Below the pieces are notes generated by a model that saw only the letters and a program-made list of their open reading frames with translations, was not told the DNA's origin and ran no database searches. A stretch of DNA of 64,000 bases from UBA2287 sp964479665 (GTDB lineage: Bacteria > Bacteroidota > Bacteroidia > Bacteroidales > Tenuifilaceae): contig CAYZNN010000012.1 in NCBI GenBank assembly GCA_964479665.1, positions 18,177-82,176 of the forward strand, given 5' to 3'. The position numbers and the translations under genes are program-made. Below, piece by piece: positions 44,722 through 53,840 of this stretch. The stretch's first letter is position 1. Each line of letters starts with the position of its first letter.

Positions 44722-46965
44722 ATGGCAGAAATTGAAGTAACCATTGAAACCGCTAAAGAGCTTGGGCTTCTTCCCGAAGAATTTGAAATGATAAAGGGCT
44801 ACTTAGGTCGTACCCCCAATTTTACCGAGTTAAGCATATACTCCGTTATGTGGAGCGAGCATGCTTCGTATAAAAACTCCATTAAATGGCTGAAAACCCT
44901 GCCCCGAAAGGGGAATGCCATATTGGCCGAGGCGGGAACCGAAAATGCGGGTCTGGTCGACTTGGGCGATGGTTTGGCCTGTGCATTTAAAATTGAAAGC
45001 CACAACCACCCCTGTGCAGTAGAGCCTTACCAGGGAGCCGCTACTGGGGTGGGAGGCATTAACCGCGACATTTTCACCATGGGTGCTCGTCCCGTTGCGC
45101 AGCTCAACTCCCTTCGGTTCGGAAATATTAAACTCGACCGCACCAAGTGGCTTATGAAGGGAGTTGTTAAGGGTATTGGAAATTACGGAAATGCCTTTGG
45201 CATTCCGGTAGTAGCAGGTGAAGTATTTTTCGACGATTCATTCAACACCAACCCGCTGGTTAATGCCATGTCGGTTGGTTTGGTGCGTAAAGACCAGGTT
45301 ATTTCTGCCATATCGAAGGGTGTTGGTAACCCGGTTTTCATTGTAGGTTCATCAACCGGAAAGGATGGAATTCACGGAGCAACCTTTGCATCGGCCGATA
45401 TAACCGAGAACTCAGCCGAGGATTTACCTTCGGTTCAGGTGGGCGACCCCTTTGCCGAAAAGTTGCTGCTCGAGGCTACCCTCGAGGTTATTCCAACAGG
45501 AGCCCTGGTGGGTATGCAGGACATGGGTGCTGCAGGCATTATTTGCTCAACCTCAGAAATGTCGGAAAAGGGTGGCCATGGTATGCGTATCGACCTCGAT
45601 AAGGTACCCCTAAGGCAGCAGAACATTGAACCCTGGGAGATTCTGCTCTCCGAATCGCAGGAACGTATGCTACTGGTTGTGAAAAAGGGTAGGGAGAAGG
45701 AGGTTGAGGATATTTTTAGAAAGTGGGATTTGAATTGTGCCATTATTGGTGAGGTAACCGAAGGCGATAAGCTCCAATTCTATTGGTATGGTAACAAGGT
45801 AGCCGAAGTACCAGCTCCTTCGTTGGTGCTAGGAGGTGGAGCCCCTGTTTACAACCGCGAATACAGGGAGCCCGCTTACTTTAAGGAGTATAAAAAATTC
45901 GATATAAATAGGGTGGCCGAACCAACCGACCTGCAGGAAGTAGTTCAAATGCTTATTAAGCATCCCAATATTGCTTCAAAAAAATGGGTTTACGAGCAGT
46001 ACGATTCAATGGTAGGAACCGCCAACATGGTTACCAATTTCCCATCGAGTGCTGGAGTGGTTAATTTAAAAGGAACAAATAAGGCATTGGTTCTTACAGT
46101 CGATTGCAATTCGCGCTATGTAAAAGCCGACCCTGAAGTGGGAACCATGATTTCCGTTGCGGAGGCAGCACGAAACATTGTTTGTACCGGCGGAAAGCCT
46201 TTAGCCATAACCAACTGTTTAAACTTTGGAAATCCATACAATCCTGAGGTATACTGGCAATTTGTAGGCGCAATAAAGGGCATGGGTCAGGCATGCGAAA
46301 AGTTTGGAACCCCAGTAACCGGTGGCAATGTAAGTTTTTATAACCAATCGACCATAGGCGGAAAGGATGAGCCGGTATTTCCAACCCCAACCATTGGAAT
46401 GCTTGGCTTGCTCGAAAACAAGAACCACCACACCACCCTGGCTTTCAAGGAGAAGGGTCATATGATTTACCTTATTGGTCGTTCGCAGAACGATATTGCC
46501 TCGTCGGAGTACCTGTACACTTTCCATGGCATTAAAGAGTCGCCTGCACCCTATTTCAATTTGGAGGAGGAGTTCAATGTGCAATCAACAATTACCAAGC
46601 TCATTGAGCGTAACCTAGTGCAATCGGCCAATGACGTATCCGATGGTGGGCTTTTTATAGCACTTCTGGAGTGCGCCATGCCCCGAAACTTTGGGTTCGA
46701 CATTACAACCGATGCCGAAATTCGGCCCGATGCATTCCTGTTTGGGGAATCGCAGGGCAGGGTAGTGGTTACGGTTTCGCCCTCGCGCGAAACGCACTTT
46801 ATCGATTTCATGATGGAGTCGGGGGTTCCCTTCACCACGCTGGGGCATGTTACCAAATCGGAAATTCGGATCGACGATGTTTCTTTTGGTTTCATAGCCG
46901 ACCTGAAACGTACATACGACGGTGCTTTGACCAGCATTATGGAATTGAATAGCACCTGCAGCTAG
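44722..46965 (+). CDS. purL: Phosphoribosylformylglycinamidine synthase, PurL subunit (short form)
   Basis: A 747-residue FGAM synthetase that uses ATP and glutamine-derived ammonia to turn FGAR into FGAM in purine synthesis. It begins ELGLLPEEFEMIKGYLGRTPNFTELSIYSVMWSEHASYKNS, with the ATP/Mg segment SHNHPCAVEPYQGAATGVGG. Length matches the small PurL of the PurLQS type, so separate PurQ and PurS proteins are needed; neither is in the window. The ubiE gene follows at 17 bp. Confidence 0.95.
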   Translation: MAEIEVTIETAKELGLLPEEFEMIKGYLGRTPNFTELSIYSVMWSEHASYKNSIKWLKTLPRKGNAILAEAGTENAGLVDLGDGLACAFKIESHNHPCAVEPYQGAATGVGGINRDIFTMGARPVAQLNSLRFGNIKLDRTKWLMKGVVKGIGNYGNAFGIPVVAGEVFFDDSFNTNPLVNAMSVGLVRKDQVISAISKGVGNPVFIVGSSTGKDGIHGATFASADITENSAEDLPSVQVGDPFAEKLLLEATLEVIPTGALVGMQDMGAAGIICSTSEMSEKGGHGMRIDLDKVPLRQQNIEPWEILLSESQERMLLVVKKGREKEVEDIFRKWDLNCAIIGEVTEGDKLQFYWYGNKVAEVPAPSLVLGGGAPVYNREYREPAYFKEYKKFDINRVAEPTDLQEVVQMLIKHPNIASKKWVYEQYDSMVGTANMVTNFPSSAGVVNLKGTNKALVLTVDCNSRYVKADPEVGTMISVAEAARNIVCTGGKPLAITNCLNFGNPYNPEVYWQFVGAIKGMGQACEKFGTPVTGGNVSFYNQSTIGGKDEPVFPTPTIGMLGLLENKNHHTTLAFKEKGHMIYLIGRSQNDIASSEYLYTFHGIKESPAPYFNLEEEFNVQSTITKLIERNLVQSANDVSDGGLFIALLECAMPRNFGFDITTDAEIRPDAFLFGESQGRVVVTVSPSRETHFIDFMMESGVPFTTLGHVTKSEIRIDDVSFGFIADLKRTYDGALTSIMELNSTCS

Positions 46966-46982
46966 CCAATAACGCGCTGAAA

Positions 46983-47699
46983 ATGAATTCGCCACAGGAG
47001 AAGCAGGTGGAAGCCATGTTCGATGGCATTGCCCCTCGGTACGATATGCTCAACAGGCTACTGAGCATGGGAGTTGATTATAGGTGGCGGCGAAAATTGG
47101 TGAAACAAATTCTGAAACAAAAGCCTACTTCAATTCTCGATGTGGCCACAGGTACAGCCGATTTGGCAATAATGGTAGCCAGAAAGTCTAGCCTAGTTCG
47201 AGTAACTGGGGTCGATATTGCCGAGAATATGCTTGCAATGGGCCGACGAAAGATTGAAAAAAGGGGCCTTTCCCATCGAATTTCGCTTCAAAAAGCTTCG
47301 GCTTTGAGTTTACCCTTTCCAAGCAACCACTTCGATGCAGCCATTGTGGCTTTTGGTGTTCGTAACTTCGAGAATCCAGTAACGGGCTTGAAAGAAATTC
47401 TTCGTACCCTTAGCCCAGGAGGAAAGTTGCTGGTTATTGAGTTCACTAATCCCAAAGGAAAGTTTTTTGGGAAACTCTATGCCCTCTACTTTTCACGCAT
47501 TCTGCCAGCAATTGGGAAAATGGTTTCGGGTCATAGTTCTGCCTATACATACCTTCCCAATTCGGTGAAAGCCTTTGCCGAACGTGAAGCCTTTTTGCAA
47601 CTTATGGCTGAAGCTGGGTACGAACAGCAACAATACACCGAACTTTCCATGGGTATTGCCGCATTGTATTCGGCGAGCAAGCCAATGGATGAAAAGTAG
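46983..47699 (+). CDS. ubiE: Demethylmenaquinone methyltransferase (UbiE/MenG family)
   Basis: A 238-residue SAM methyltransferase for the last step of menaquinone synthesis. SAM motif I is ILDVATGTADLAIMV, with VTGVDIAENMLAMGRRK and AFGVRNFENP as family signatures, and ERFNPKGKFFGKLYALYFSRILPAIG-type ending (here EFTNPKGKFFGKLYA). Bacteroidetes use menaquinone, so the demethylmenaquinone substrate is more likely than ubiquinone. It is followed by porT, a conserved arrangement in this phylum. Confidence 0.94.
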   Translation: MNSPQEKQVEAMFDGIAPRYDMLNRLLSMGVDYRWRRKLVKQILKQKPTSILDVATGTADLAIMVARKSSLVRVTGVDIAENMLAMGRRKIEKRGLSHRISLQKASALSLPFPSNHFDAAIVAFGVRNFENPVTGLKEILRTLSPGGKLLVIEFTNPKGKFFGKLYALYFSRILPAIGKMVSGHSSAYTYLPNSVKAFAEREAFLQLMAEAGYEQQQYTELSMGIAALYSASKPMDEK

Positions 47700-47760
47700 G
47701 TTAATGGCAATTTTTTTTAGTTTTGGTCGTTTTGTGGTTCGAAAGATATATTTTAGCAGA

Positions 47761-48483
47761 ATGAATCGATTTAAGGTAATATTCCCCCTCTTCTTGCTAT
47801 TGGCATTGGGCAATGCAGCTATGGCGCAGCTAAAACCAGCTCAGCAGCTTAACGATCGCGATTACGATTTTGCCAAAACCTTACGATTCGGTTTCTCCAT
47901 TGGCTTAAATACCATGGACTTTAATTTGCGTAGCACCATAAACCCACAAGGGGGTGAGTTGCTATACACCGATGTTAGTAACCTTTTTCCGGGGTTCAAT
48001 GTGAATGTTGTTTCCGACCTGAAGTTGATGCCCCGCCTTCGACTCCGTTTCCTTCCGGGAATAGCTTTTGGCGAAAGAACCCTGAGTTTCTATAACCCCG
48101 ATGGCAGCTTGGAAACCCAAATGAAGCTCGAATCTTCATACATCGAAATGCCATTGCTTCTTAAATATGCTGCAAAGCGCCATAGCAATGCTCGTCCCTA
48201 CTTTATTGCTGGTACCAATTTCCGAATCGATATGGCCGCTTTTAAAAAGTTGAATATTGAAGAGGGGGTACTTTTACGCCTTGTTAAAGGCGATTTGTAT
48301 TACGAATACGGGTTTGGGTACGACTTTTTCCTCACCTTCTTCAAACTTTCGTTGGAACTAAAAATGTCTACCGGAATTTTTAACGTATTGGCAAAGGACT
48401 ATGCTGAGGGTGGCGAAAAGTATGTGAACGCCATCGACCGTATGAACTCCCAGTTGATAATTTTTGCCATTCACTTCGAATAA
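47761..48483 (+). CDS. porT: Type IX secretion outer-membrane protein PorT
   Basis: A 240-residue protein with a signal peptide (LLLALGNAAMAQ) and a beta-barrel-like body (LRFGFSIGLNTMDFNLR, FLPGIAFGERTLSFY, FFLTFFKLSLELKMSTGIF). Start set at 47761; the frame is open upstream but overlaps ubiE. Size and the position directly after ubiE match PorT, an outer-membrane barrel needed for the Por/type IX secretion system that exports proteins with C-terminal sorting domains. Its presence indicates the organism has that system. Confidence 0.9.
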   Translation: MNRFKVIFPLFLLLALGNAAMAQLKPAQQLNDRDYDFAKTLRFGFSIGLNTMDFNLRSTINPQGGELLYTDVSNLFPGFNVNVVSDLKLMPRLRLRFLPGIAFGERTLSFYNPDGSLETQMKLESSYIEMPLLLKYAAKRHSNARPYFIAGTNFRIDMAAFKKLNIEEGVLLRLVKGDLYYEYGFGYDFFLTFFKLSLELKMSTGIFNVLAKDYAEGGEKYVNAIDRMNSQLIIFAIHFE

Positions 48484-48489
48484 ACTTCC

Positions 48490-50052
48490 ATGCCAGTCGA
48501 CGTTTCATTGGTTTTAACACCCCAGCAGGCAGCCAACAGCACCAAGGTAATCAATATAGCCATTTCACGGTCGGGCGTTAAACCCCACTTGCTGCAAAAG
48601 GCAACAATTACACGAAAATCAATCGATGCCCGCAAGGGAAAAATATCGGTTAGTATAGGCGTTCGGGTTTACCTCAAAGGCGAAAGCCTTACCGACAACC
48701 AGCCCGTTTTTCAGTATAAAAATGTTACTAATGGTTCTCCGGTAGCTGTTGTGGGTGCAGGCCCAGCGGGGCTTTTTGCTGCTTTACGATTAATTGAGCT
48801 GGGGCTTCGTCCTATTATTCTCGAGCGTGGTAAGGATGTAAGCGCCCGCAAGCGCGATGTAGCTGCCATTAACCGGAATATGGGCATCGATTCCAATTCC
48901 AATTTCGCCTTCGGCGAGGGTGGCGCAGGAACCTTTTCCGATGGCAAACTTTACACCCGCTCCCGGAAACGTGGCGATATTTCCAGAATACTTTATGCCC
49001 TTCACCGGCATGGAGCGCAGGATGAAATTCTGTACGAGGCCCATCCTCACATAGGAACCAACATATTGCCCAGAGTTATTACTTTAATCAGAAAAACCAT
49101 TGAGGAATGCGGGGGAACCTTCATGTTCGGTTCGTTGGTAACTGCGCTGAGGGTTTCATTCGGAAAAGTAACCGGCGTTCAGCTGGCCAACGGTAATCAG
49201 GTCGATGCGAAGGGGGTTATTCTGGCCACAGGCCACTCGGCTCGAGAGGTTTACGAAATGCTCTATAGGCAGGGAATTAAAATTGAAGCCAAAGGCTTTG
49301 CCGTTGGGGTAAGAGTTGAGCATCCTCAGGCCCTAATCGATTCCATTCAGTACCACGGACAGGAGAGAGGCAATTTTTTGCCTGCAGCCGCATATTCGTT
49401 GGCCACTCAGGTCGATGGAAGAGGGGTTTATTCATTCTGCATGTGCCCTGGTGGGCATATTGTTCCAGCTGCTTCGCATGCCAGCGAAGTGGTTGTTAAT
49501 GGCATGTCGCCTTCGGCGCGCAATTCTCCCTTTGCCAACTCGGGCATTGTGGTAGAGGTACAACTTCCCGACCTTGAAAAGTTTGCTTCGCATGGGCCCA
49601 TGGCGGGACTCGAGTTTCAACGTACCCTCGAAAGGGAGGCATATCTCAGAATTGGACGTGGTGTTGTTGCCCCAGCCCAACGGTTAGCCGATTTTGTTGA
49701 GGGAAAGAAATCGGTTTCTCTGCCCAAAACTTCGTACCATCCTGGGGCGGAAGCCTCCGATATGCATGTATGGCTCCCTGCGGGAATAGCAAACCGTTTG
49801 CAGCGGGGTTTCAAACTTTTCAATTCGAAAATGCGAGGCTTTGTAACCAACCAAGCGGTTGTGCTGGGGGTTGAATCGCGAACCTCTTCACCCGTTCGCA
49901 TTCCTCGAAACCCCGATACGCTCCAACATCCCAACGTTCTGGGGCTATTCCCTTGTGGCGAGGGGGCCGGTTATGCCGGGGGCATTGTTTCTTCGGCAGT
50001 AGATGGCGAAAGGTGCGCCGAGGCTATGGCTCGTTATCTGGGTGGCTGCTAG
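48490..50052 (+). CDS. FAD-dependent oxidoreductase of unknown substrate
   Basis: A 520-residue flavoprotein with an N-terminal ferredoxin-like or BFD-like region of about 85 residues and an FAD-binding Rossmann motif VVGAGPAGLFAALRLIELGLRPIILERG near residue 85. NSNFAFGEGGAGTFSDGKLYTR and SFCMCPGGHIVPA are signatures of the uncharacterised dehydrogenase family COG2509. Its stop overlaps the convergent methyltransferase gene by 4 bp. It lies 7 bp after porT and may share its transcript. Confidence 0.9.
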   Translation: MPVDVSLVLTPQQAANSTKVINIAISRSGVKPHLLQKATITRKSIDARKGKISVSIGVRVYLKGESLTDNQPVFQYKNVTNGSPVAVVGAGPAGLFAALRLIELGLRPIILERGKDVSARKRDVAAINRNMGIDSNSNFAFGEGGAGTFSDGKLYTRSRKRGDISRILYALHRHGAQDEILYEAHPHIGTNILPRVITLIRKTIEECGGTFMFGSLVTALRVSFGKVTGVQLANGNQVDAKGVILATGHSAREVYEMLYRQGIKIEAKGFAVGVRVEHPQALIDSIQYHGQERGNFLPAAAYSLATQVDGRGVYSFCMCPGGHIVPAASHASEVVVNGMSPSARNSPFANSGIVVEVQLPDLEKFASHGPMAGLEFQRTLEREAYLRIGRGVVAPAQRLADFVEGKKSVSLPKTSYHPGAEASDMHVWLPAGIANRLQRGFKLFNSKMRGFVTNQAVVLGVESRTSSPVRIPRNPDTLQHPNVLGLFPCGEGAGYAGGIVSSAVDGERCAEAMARYLGGC

Positions 50053-50807
50053 TTAACGGTTCTACGGCAAAACTCGGAGCAAATAATTGCTGTGGCCATA
50101 GCCACATTGAGCGATTCAACCGTTGTACGGTTTACAGCAAAGCTCGGAATTTGAATCCGCTTGGTAACGAAACGCTCAACCTTTCTGCTTATTCCGATGC
50201 CTTCGCTGCCTAACACAATAATTCCTTTAGTTTCGAGATTGGCTGAATAAATGTTATCGCCCTGCATAAAAGTACCGTAAATGGTACCATTCCCATAAAA
50301 ATTGTGAAGGAAATTGATTAAATCGCAGTACGAAACCCGAACTCTGGCAATGGCTCCCATGCTAGCTTGTACTACTTTAGGCGCAAAAACGTCGGCTGTA
50401 TCGGGCGAGCATATTATATTATCGATTCCAAACCAATCGGCCAAACGAACAATGGTGCCCATATTTCCGGGGTCCTGAACCCCATCGAGCATTAAAACCA
50501 GCTGGTTGTTGAGTTCATTGGTCGTAACGGCATAGTTTGGGTATTCAATTACAGCAAAAGCGTTCGAAGGATTAACCAATCCAGTAATTCGTTCCATCTC
50601 CTTTAGGCTAATTTGTTGGGTAGGGGTAGATTTGCCAGTGCTGGGGTTTCTCCACGATTCGGTATGTAGAACCTGCTGAACCTTCAGTTCGCTCTGCAAA
50701 ATGTCGGTAACTAGTTTTTCTCCTTCGGCCACAAATACTCCATTCTCCTTGCGGAATTTTTTGGTTTGAAGCGACTTAAGGTACTTAATTTCGTTGTTGG
50801 TAAGCAT
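50049..50807 (-). CDS. TrmH/SpoU-family RNA 2'-O-methyltransferase
   Basis: A 252-residue SPOUT methyltransferase. An N-terminal substrate-binding domain (EIKYLKSLQTKKFRKENGVFVAEGEKLV) precedes the knotted SAM domain with motif 1 LDGVQDPGNMGTIVRLADWFG, motif 2 GIIVLGSEGIGIS and motif 3 IQIPSFAVNRTTVESLNVAMATAI. It probably methylates a 23S rRNA ribose. The start at 50807 is preferred to 50837, which would run into the divergent channel gene. Confidence 0.92.
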   Translation of the reverse strand: MLTNNEIKYLKSLQTKKFRKENGVFVAEGEKLVTDILQSELKVQQVLHTESWRNPSTGKSTPTQQISLKEMERITGLVNPSNAFAVIEYPNYAVTTNELNNQLVLMLDGVQDPGNMGTIVRLADWFGIDNIICSPDTADVFAPKVVQASMGAIARVRVSYCDLINFLHNFYGNGTIYGTFMQGDNIYSANLETKGIIVLGSEGIGISRKVERFVTKRIQIPSFAVNRTTVESLNVAMATAIICSEFCRRTVN

Positions 50808-50914
50808 GGCTTGGTGTTGAACTACAAATGTATACAAAAAACGAATGCAGTAGCCTGCTTGCTAATATTGCTGTTTTGGTATACTTTTGCATTGGATTTA
50901 ACGAACTATGGTAT

Positions 50915-52210
50915 ATGATTGACGAGCAAATACAGAAAAGTTACGAGTTTCTCGAGAATTTGGAGTTTTGGCTTCAGGGTCAAGGACTAAATTCCGATTT
51001 GGCCCAATTTAGTAAGGTGGCAATTTCGTTAGCTGCTATTGTTTTGGGTGCTATTCTGGCCAATTTCATTGCCAAGAAGATTATTGTAGCCGCCCTGGTT
51101 CGTATTGCTAAAAAAACCGATACCCAGTGGGACGATTACCTCATTCACCATAAGGTTTTTCATAAGTTATCGCATTTAGCACCTGCGCTTATTATACAGT
51201 TTACCATTGGTGTTGCCCTGTACGATTACAGCCCCAAACTGTCGGATTTTATCGAGATGCTTACCCAGGTATACATTCTGATTGCTGGGTTGCTGGTGGC
51301 AACCTCGTTCCTGGATGCGGCTCACGATATGTACCAATCCCTTCCCTTGTCGAAGAATCGACCAATTAAAGGCTTCATTCAAATTGCAAAAATATTAGTA
51401 TACTTCTTTGGTGCTATTATTGCCATTTCCATTCTGTTTCAGAAAGACCCTACCAACCTGCTATTGGGTTTGGGAACTTCAGCTGCCATTCTTCTGCTGG
51501 TTTTTAAGGACACCATTTTAGGTTTGGTTGCATCGGTTCAGGTTTCGGCCAACGATATGGTAAAACTGGGCGACTGGATTGAAATGCCCAGCCGTAATGC
51601 CGATGGTAATGTGATAGAAATATCGCTGCATACGGTGAAGGTTCAAAATTTCGATCGAACTATTACTACCATTCCTACATATGCCCTGGTTTCCGAAAGT
51701 TTTGTCAATTGGCGGGGCATGCAGGAATCGAACGATGGTAGGCGCATTAAACGTTCACTTTTCATCGATATGAAGAGCGTGAAGTTTTGTACCCCCGAAA
51801 TGCTCGAGAAGTTTAAGAAGGTTCATTATATAAAAGATTACATAGCGCAGCGTTCGGCCGAAATTGAAGCCCACAACGAGGCTACTGAGGCCGATACTAA
51901 CATTCTGGTTAACGGCCGCCGCATGACCAACTTGGGAGTTTTCCGAAAGTATATGGAACAGTACATTTACCACGACCCCAGAATAAACTCCGATGCGATA
52001 AGCGTAATTCGCTACCTGCAACCCACCGAAAGGGGCATTCCGGTTGAAATTTACTGCTTTTCGAAGGAGAAAAATCTGGTAGAATTTGAGGGTGTAATTG
52101 CCGACATTTTCGACCACACCCTGTCGGTTGTTGGGTATTTCGAACTGCGTATTTTCCAAAACCCAACCAGCGACGATTTTCAGCGCATGGGTTCAGTTAC
52201 CAGTATCTAA
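50915..52210 (+). CDS. MscS-family mechanosensitive ion channel
   Basis: A 431-residue membrane protein with about four to five helices (from residue 35: VAISLAAIVLGAILANFIAKKIIVAALV), then the MscS pore helix and beta domain (LLLGLGTSAAILLLVFKDTILGLVASVQVSANDMVKLGDWIEMPS; TVKVQNFDRTITTIPTYALVSESFVNW). The start is the ATG at 50915; an in-frame ATG at 50828 would add a hydrophobic segment but overlaps the divergent gene. Likely releases solutes after hypo-osmotic shock. Confidence 0.9.
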   Translation: MIDEQIQKSYEFLENLEFWLQGQGLNSDLAQFSKVAISLAAIVLGAILANFIAKKIIVAALVRIAKKTDTQWDDYLIHHKVFHKLSHLAPALIIQFTIGVALYDYSPKLSDFIEMLTQVYILIAGLLVATSFLDAAHDMYQSLPLSKNRPIKGFIQIAKILVYFFGAIIAISILFQKDPTNLLLGLGTSAAILLLVFKDTILGLVASVQVSANDMVKLGDWIEMPSRNADGNVIEISLHTVKVQNFDRTITTIPTYALVSESFVNWRGMQESNDGRRIKRSLFIDMKSVKFCTPEMLEKFKKVHYIKDYIAQRSAEIEAHNEATEADTNILVNGRRMTNLGVFRKYMEQYIYHDPRINSDAISVIRYLQPTERGIPVEIYCFSKEKNLVEFEGVIADIFDHTLSVVGYFELRIFQNPTSDDFQRMGSVTSI

Positions 52211-52624
52211 AACCCAAGTAAGGATTATGCTATTGTTAGTGATCATTTTGTTACGAGTGCTGCTACGAGTGCACGCGCTTAAAGAAGATGCGAACAAGTA
52301 ATTCTGCATTTTACATTTATAGGTTTTACATTCTGCGGTTTCGTTAATGTAAAACTAAAAATACTCCAGTTCGGCGGCAGAATTTGTCCCTATGCTCTGT
52401 ATCGGGAGCCGACCGCCGAACACGGTTCGTGTATTGCTTTTTACAGCTTCGTCTCTACTGGGAGACTCCGCCGGGCGGGGAGTAGTTTATGCTGCCCCTA
52501 CATTCCAACCAATGTTTTTTACAAAAGCCAAAAAAATCCACTTTTTAGGGGATAAATCCATGCAGCCCGTTAGGTTATTTTTGATGAAGCAAAACCAAGC
52601 TACTAACCTAAAGAATTATCGACC
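52211..52624. other. 414-bp intergenic region with GC-rich structured segment
   Basis: No convincing gene. A GC-rich stretch (about 52365-52490), unlike its AT-rich surroundings, holds an inverted repeat (GTTCGGCGG at 52369-52377 with CCGCCGAAC at 52413-52421), a GAGCCG/CGGTTC pair, and ACTCCGCC/GGCGGGGAGT. It could be a structured RNA or the remains of a mobile element; a 78-codon ORF across it (52392-52628) lacks coding character. Confidence 0.55.
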
Positions 52625-53325
52625 ATGAAAAAATTCAGGTTAATCTACCTGCTTCTTGCAGCACCACTTTTTCTTAATGTGTCGTGCGGTAAGGATGAAG
52701 AACCTGAGCCAACATATACAAAGCCTGTGGCTTCTGAAAGAAATATTGTTGTAGAGGTGCCGGCTGGGCTTCAAAACTCTACCGACCCCAATGCTGGCAT
52801 GGCAATTACTTGGATGGAAGTTGCTAATGGTTTGGCTGCTTTCAATTCAATGTATACAATTCCTTCGAATGCACAAACCGGAACAGATAAAAGTTCCTCA
52901 ACAGTTTACTATTGGAGTGGGGGAGGGTCTTCGTATTGGATGACCTATGTGATTTGGCCGACAAGCATACATGGAAATATGAATTTTCCACACCAACCAT
53001 ACCGCGATTTACCTATTTAAAGGCAGAAGAATTGAAAACGGGTAAACAGGGAAGCTGGGCCATTAATAGCCCCGAAGTGGGTCACGCTGTACTTTGGGAT
53101 TATAACTGGAACATAAATACGGCTAACGACTTTTCTGCCATAATGGTTTGGTATGGCGATAGTTCATCGGACGAAATTAGGTTTGAGGTACTCGATAAGG
53201 CCGATAATAGCGGGTACTTTAAAGCCTATATCGACAATGTGAAGTTTGTCGATATCATTTGGAACTCCAATGGTACCGGTTCGTGGAGGTACAGCCTTGG
53301 TGTAACTTATCAAGGTACTTGGTAG
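52625..53325 (+). pseudogene. Secreted lipoprotein, frameshifted
   Basis: The first frame (52625-53020) has a lipoprotein signal (LLLAAPLFLNVSCGKDEEPEP) and a beta-rich domain up to GGGSSYWMTY. The next frame continues with DLADKHTWKYEFSTPTIPRFTYLKAEELKTGKQGSW to the end at 53325. One missing base near 52949-52951 explains the shift; conceptually the product is about 233 residues. The C-terminal half (AIMVWYGDSSSDEIRFEV) is beta-sandwich-like. Function unknown. No slippery heptamer is present. Confidence 0.8.
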
Positions 53326-53350
53326 TAATAGTTTTTTAGAATTTAGGTTG

Positions 53351-53381
53351 AAAGGGGTTGGCATTAGGGTCAACCCTTTTT
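53351..53381 (+). terminator. Intrinsic terminator after the frameshifted lipoprotein gene
   Basis: AAAGGGGTTG pairs with CAACCCTTT (one bulged G), followed by a T run, 26 bp after the stop codon. Confidence 0.8.
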
Positions 53382-53582
53382 CCTATGCAAGGGTAAGTAA
53401 TATTAATAGCGAACCAATTGCCATTGGTAAGTTCAGATGCTCACGGGACTTTCACAACCAATGCATTGAATGATACGAATTAATACCTTAAATATTATTC
53501 GGCTTAACGCCAAAATGTTGTAATTTTACTTAGATATAAACGCTATTTAAAACGGACTATTAATAACATAATTTTAATAATG

Positions 53583-53711
53583 AAAACAGGTCAATAGCGT
53601 CCTAAACGTTTAAAAAGAGAGAGAAGTTTGTTATTGTTGTGCAACTCAAAGATAATTTGAGATACAAAACTACTTCCCTCTCTTTTTAAACGTTTAGGAC
53701 GCTACTGTTTT
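53583..53711. repeat. 129-bp long-hairpin (MITE-like) element
   Basis: A perfect 27-bp inverted repeat (53595-53621 with 53678-53704; arm core TAGCGTCCTAAACGTTT) extends imperfectly to AAAACAG/CTGTTTT at both ends. The 56-bp middle contains a smaller hairpin (CTCAAA...TTTGAG). No ORF. Only one copy was found in the window. It may be a mobile miniature element or a very stable RNA hairpin. Confidence 0.75.
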
Positions 53712-53746
53712 TATATCATTATTTGGCTAACATTCAGGCAAATATT

Positions 53747-53776
53747 TTTGCGAGTTAAAAAAAAAGTGTATTTTTG
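53747..53776 (+). promoter_or_regulatory. Putative promoter of the rimP-nusA-infB operon
   Basis: TTTG ending at 53750, an 18-bp A-rich spacer and TATTTTTG at 53769-53776 fit the Bacteroidetes consensus. Transcription should begin near 53783. Confidence 0.65.
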
Positions 53777-53798
53777 CAGCGTCATACCGCAAAAGAGC

Positions 53799-53821
53799 CA
53801 GGGGACCTAGTCCCCTGTTTT
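53799..53821 (+). promoter_or_regulatory. Leader hairpin of rimP-nusA-infB
   Basis: An 8-bp stem (CAGGGGAC/GTCCCCTG) with a CTA loop followed by TTTT, shortly after the predicted transcription start and 24 bp before rimP. It is terminator-like; possible attenuation or mRNA-end protection is inferred. Confidence 0.55.
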
Positions 53822-53840
53822 ATTACAGATAAGTGAAGTA

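Larger units (their letters stand above)
53326..53840. other. 515-bp intergenic region upstream of rimP
   Basis: It holds the terminator at 53351-53381, the long inverted-repeat element at 53583-53711 and the rimP promoter and leader hairpin. The rest is AT-rich and shows no gene. Confidence 0.75.

Noticed and set aside
52392..52628. A 78-codon ORF in front of the frameshifted lipoprotein gene
   Set aside because: It crosses the GC-rich hairpin segment, has no coding-type codon use and no recognisable domain, and overlaps the next gene's start.
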